Under the pieces are notes generated by a model, which had not been told where the DNA came from, made no database searches, and saw nothing but the letters and a program-made list of their open reading frames with translations. The translations under genes and the position numbers were made by a program. DNA of 64,000 bases from positions 1-64,000 of the forward strand of contig RXJW01000036.1 in assembly GCA_003963005.1 (NCBI GenBank). The letters are read 5' to 3'. The first letter of the stretch is position 1. Every line of letters starts with the position of its first letter. Positions 61,644 to 64,000 of the stretch are shown in pieces. Source of the DNA: Burkholderiales bacterium (GTDB lineage: Bacteria; Pseudomonadota; Gammaproteobacteria; Burkholderiales; Burkholderiaceae_C).

Positions 61644-62084
61644 ATGAGTCGGCGGTTCCTCAAGTCTGTTTGCCGGTGGCTCATCGGCGTGGTGCTGCTC
61701 GCGCAGTTGGCGGTTTCGGCCTACGCGTGTCCGGGCCTGGTTTCCGGTGTCGCGATGAACATGCCCGCGTCGACCGAAGCCGCCGCGTCTGGCGATGCCG
61801 GAGCGTCTGCCTCGATGAGCGTCTCGAACGGGGTCAACTGCGACGACATGGGCGGCGCAATGGATCAGGCGCATCCGAACCTGTGTGCCGAGCATTGCCA
61901 CCAGGGGCAGCAGAGTGATCAAACGGCCACGCTGAACGTCCCTGCGGCCGTGTTCGCCGCGCTCTACTTCACCCTTCTGGCTCCCGAGCCAGCCGCCGCG
62001 CCGCACCCTGCGGCCGATGCAACGAGTGCACTGGTTGCGGCGTCACCGCCGCACGCCATCCTGCACTGCTGTTTCCGAATTTGA
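61644..62084 (+). CDS. CopL-like secreted Cys/His/Met protein
   Basis: This 146-residue protein has a membrane or signal segment (WLIGVVLLAQLAVSAYA) followed by CPG, then NCDDMGGAMDQAHPNLCAEHCHQGQQ with four Cys/His groups, and HCCFRI at the C-terminus. Such proteins are common in copper clusters of beta-proteobacteria and are thought to control or buffer copper in the periplasm. No named domain is certain. It is followed 135 bases later by an efflux operon. Confidence 0.7.
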   Translation: MSRRFLKSVCRWLIGVVLLAQLAVSAYACPGLVSGVAMNMPASTEAAASGDAGASASMSVSNGVNCDDMGGAMDQAHPNLCAEHCHQGQQSDQTATLNVPAAVFAALYFTLLAPEPAAAPHPAADATSALVAASPPHAILHCCFRI

Positions 62085-62219
62085 TCCTCCAGACCACGCT
62101 GCGCTGACGACCCTGCGGGTCGCCTCGGCGCATCGGTCGTGCTCGTCCGCGCGTGGGCTCGTGCCCGTCGCTGGCTGCCGGGCCGACACGAAGCCGACGT
62201 TTCGTTGTCTGGAGATTCC

Positions 62220-63557
62220 ATGTTCGCTGCTTCCGTTCCACACCTTCCGCGCCGGGGAGGGCCCGTGCTGGCCGCCCTGTGCTCGGCCCTTTGCCTGACA
62301 TTCGTCAGCCTCGGTGCCCACGCGCAGGCCGGTCTCACACTCGATCAAGCCCTGCGGGCGGCGCAGGACCGGTCGCAGCAACTCGTCGCGCAGGACGCTG
62401 CCGCCGCCGCGTCGCGCGACATGGCCGTGGCCGCGGGGCAGCGGCCCGATCCGACGCTCAGGGTCGGCATCAACAACCTGCCGATCAACACGCAGGACCG
62501 CTTCAGCCTGACGCGCGACTTCATGACCATGCGCTCCGTCGGCGTGATGCAGGAGATCACCCGCCGCGACAAGCTCAAGGCGCGCGCTGCACGCTTCGAC
62601 CGGGAGGCCGAGACCGCTGAGGCAGCTCGTGCGTTGGCATTGGCCAACCTGCGACGTGACACCGCTATGGCCTGGCTGGATCGCTACTACCAGGAGCAGA
62701 TGCTCGTGGTGCTGCGCTCGCAACGCGGCGAGGCCAGCCTGCAGATCGAGGCTGCCGATGCGGCCTACCGGAGCGGGCGCGGCGCGCAGGCCGACGTGTT
62801 CGCCGCGCGCTCGGCCGTGGCGCTGATCGACGACCGCATCCGTCAGACCGAGCGACAAATCGCCACCGCGAAGACGCGCCTCGCGCGCTGGGTCGGCGAC
62901 ACCGCCGAGCAGCCGTTGGGTGCTCTGCCGTCGGTGGCAACGTTGCACTTCGACGCCGACGGCCTGGCTGGCCGGGTTGAGCACCACCCCGAGATCGCCG
63001 TGATGCGCAAGCAGGAGGAGATGGCGCGTGCGGATGCCGACATCGCGCAGAGCAACAAGCGCTCCGACTGGAGTGTGGAGCTGATGTACAGCCAGCGCGG
63101 GTCGGCCTATTCGAACATGGTGTCGGTCAACCTCTCGATCCCGTTGCAGCTGGATCAGAAGAACCGACAGGACCGCGATGTGGCCGCCAAGATCGCGTTG
63201 GCCGAGCAAATGCGAGCGCAGCGCGAAGAAGCCACGCGCGAGCACCTGGCCGAGACGCGAAGCTGGTTGCAGGAATGGCAGGGCAACCGCGAGCGGCTGG
63301 CGCAGTACGACGCCTCGCTGATCCCGCTCGCGATGGAGCGCACCCGCGCCGCGATGGCCGCCTACCGGGGCGGCAGCGGGCCCCTCAGCGCCGTGCTCGA
63401 CGCCCGGCGCATGGAGATCGACACCCGCATGGACCGCCTGCGCCTGGAGATGGAAACCGCGGGTCGCTGGGCCCAGCTCGAATACCTGGTGCCGCCGGAG
63501 CACGACGCAGCGGTCCCCGCACGCCCGACAGGCTCGATCGACAAGCAGGAGCGCTGA
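62220..63557 (+). CDS. TolC-family outer-membrane channel of a copper/silver efflux system
   Basis: This 445-residue protein has a signal peptide (GPVLAALCSALCLTFVSLGAHA) and the TolC-repeat layout: LTLDQALRAAQDRSQQLVAQDAAAAASRD, then RADADIAQSNKRSDWSVELMYS and SVNLSIPLQLDQKNRQDRDVAAK. It belongs to the group that goes with CusBA pumps. No lipobox is present. The next gene, two bases after its stop, is the CusB-like adaptor. Confidence 0.9.
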   Translation: MFAASVPHLPRRGGPVLAALCSALCLTFVSLGAHAQAGLTLDQALRAAQDRSQQLVAQDAAAAASRDMAVAAGQRPDPTLRVGINNLPINTQDRFSLTRDFMTMRSVGVMQEITRRDKLKARAARFDREAETAEAARALALANLRRDTAMAWLDRYYQEQMLVVLRSQRGEASLQIEAADAAYRSGRGAQADVFAARSAVALIDDRIRQTERQIATAKTRLARWVGDTAEQPLGALPSVATLHFDADGLAGRVEHHPEIAVMRKQEEMARADADIAQSNKRSDWSVELMYSQRGSAYSNMVSVNLSIPLQLDQKNRQDRDVAAKIALAEQMRAQREEATREHLAETRSWLQEWQGNRERLAQYDASLIPLAMERTRAAMAAYRGGSGPLSAVLDARRMEIDTRMDRLRLEMETAGRWAQLEYLVPPEHDAAVPARPTGSIDKQER

Positions 63558-63559
63558 AC

Positions 63560-64000
63560 ATGAACACCAAACCCCTCCTGATCGGCCTGGCGGCCATCGG
63601 CATCCTCGGCGCTGCGGGCTATGGCCTCTATGTCACCGGCATGCAGCGCGGCATGGGCATGAATGCGGCCTCCGCGTCTGCCAAGGTCGCCGCCGCCCCT
63701 GCGAAGGGCGCGTCGACCGCGTCCGGCACCGCCACCGAAGGAGTGCCGCAAAGCATCGCCCAGGGTGAAGATGCGACGCGGCGGCACATCACGTCCGGGA
63801 TCAAGGCCGGCGATGTCGATCCGATCACCGGCAAGAAGGTCCTCTACTACCACGACCCCATGGTGCCGGGGAACAAGTTCGACAAGCCGGCCAAGTCGCC
63901 GTTCATGGACATGATGTTGGTGCCGGTCTATGCGGACAGCGACGGCGACGGTAGCAAGGTCACCGTGAGCCCGCGCATCCAGCAGAACCTGGGCGTGCGC
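63560..64000 (+). CDS. CusB/SilB-like periplasmic adaptor (partial, cut by window end)
   Basis: The first 147 codons are present. A membrane anchor (LLIGLAAIGILGAAGYGLYV) and a Met/Ala-rich linker lead into the heavy-metal-binding domain KKVLYYHDPMVPGNKFDKPAKS, PFMDMMLVPVYAD, which has the Met residues of the CusB N-terminus that receive Cu(I) from CusF. The first strand of the adaptor core (VTVSPRIQQNLGVR) follows. A cusA-type pump is expected beyond the window. Confidence 0.9.
   Translation, partial: MNTKPLLIGLAAIGILGAAGYGLYVTGMQRGMGMNAASASAKVAAAPAKGASTASGTATEGVPQSIAQGEDATRRHITSGIKAGDVDPITGKKVLYYHDPMVPGNKFDKPAKSPFMDMMLVPVYADSDGDGSKVTVSPRIQQNLGVR

Noticed and set aside
22201-64000. Second copy of the dusA attachment sequence marking the right end of the island
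   Set aside because: No stretch like the APMMDW-coding bases was seen by eye, so the island probably ends outside the window.

Overview
This is a 64 kb high-GC window from a beta-proteobacterium, most likely of the order Burkholderiales. The evidence is the eno-ftsB junction, an RdgC homologue, and lead, cobalt-zinc-cadmium and copper resistance genes that resemble the pbr, czc and cop/cus sets known from Cupriavidus-type bacteria. The genus cannot be told from the sequence. I found no tRNA, rRNA, CRISPR array or insertion sequence.

Bases 1-22190 look like ordinary chromosome. In order there are: the end of enolase and ftsB; a nicotinamide riboside uptake pair (pnuC and a NadR-type kinase); a 1201-residue membrane protein of unknown function; Hsp33 with a gamma carbonic anhydrase-like protein; a ferritin-like DUF455 protein; two EamA transporters; an omega-amino acid aminotransferase; a phytase-like esterase; a PIG-L deacetylase with an aspartoacylase-like protein; two glutathione transferases; a DsbA-like oxidoreductase; rdgC; and a CYTH / DEAD-box helicase / ogt / dusA operon. 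Two decayed loci lie here: a toxin-antitoxin pair broken by a frameshift and an internal deletion, and a TonB-receptor C-terminus fused to a His-rich leader.

At 22.1-22.3 kb a tyrosine recombinase gene diverges from dusA, a known island insertion site. The first 23 codons of dusA are AT-rich, unlike the rest of the gene, which suggests the island supplied them. From there to the end of the window the DNA is a metal-resistance island, and its far end is not in the window.

Island layout: (i) lead module pbrR / pbrA-pbrB / pbrT (23.7-29.4 kb); (ii) czcICBA, a ZIP transporter, a PII-like protein and a lipoprotein (29.4-37.2 kb), then a methyltransferase on the other strand; (iii) an orphan flagellar rod gene flgB (38.2 kb); (iv) a long copper operon with a Cys/His-rich secreted protein, a Met-rich secreted protein, a CusC-like channel, a multicopper oxidase, a cupredoxin, DUF411, CusF, a small membrane protein and a thioredoxin-reductase-like flavoprotein; (v) a repeat-containing secreted protein, a second copy of the lipoprotein, a copper P-type ATPase, a secreted beta protein and a nuclease-like protein; (vi) an operon behind a Fur-like box with an outer-membrane protein, an FMN-binding protein, ApbE and a small membrane protein; (vii) an orphan fliE; (viii) a copK-like / cusF / small-protein operon opposite copRS; (ix) copZ opposite copA-cueR, then a CzcE-like protein, a CopL-like protein and the start of a cusCBA-type efflux operon cut by the window end.

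The copper genes appear to be controlled by two regulators encoded inside the island. Four sites resembling the CusR/CopR box (ATGACA-N4-TGTCAT type) precede the cop operon, the repeat protein, the copK/copR divergent pair and the CzcE-like gene. Three CueR-type promoters with 19-bp spacers and a shared TGGGAAGGT half-site precede the two copper ATPases and copZ. Iron appears to be a separate input through two Fur-like boxes, one before pbrT and one before the flavinylation operon.
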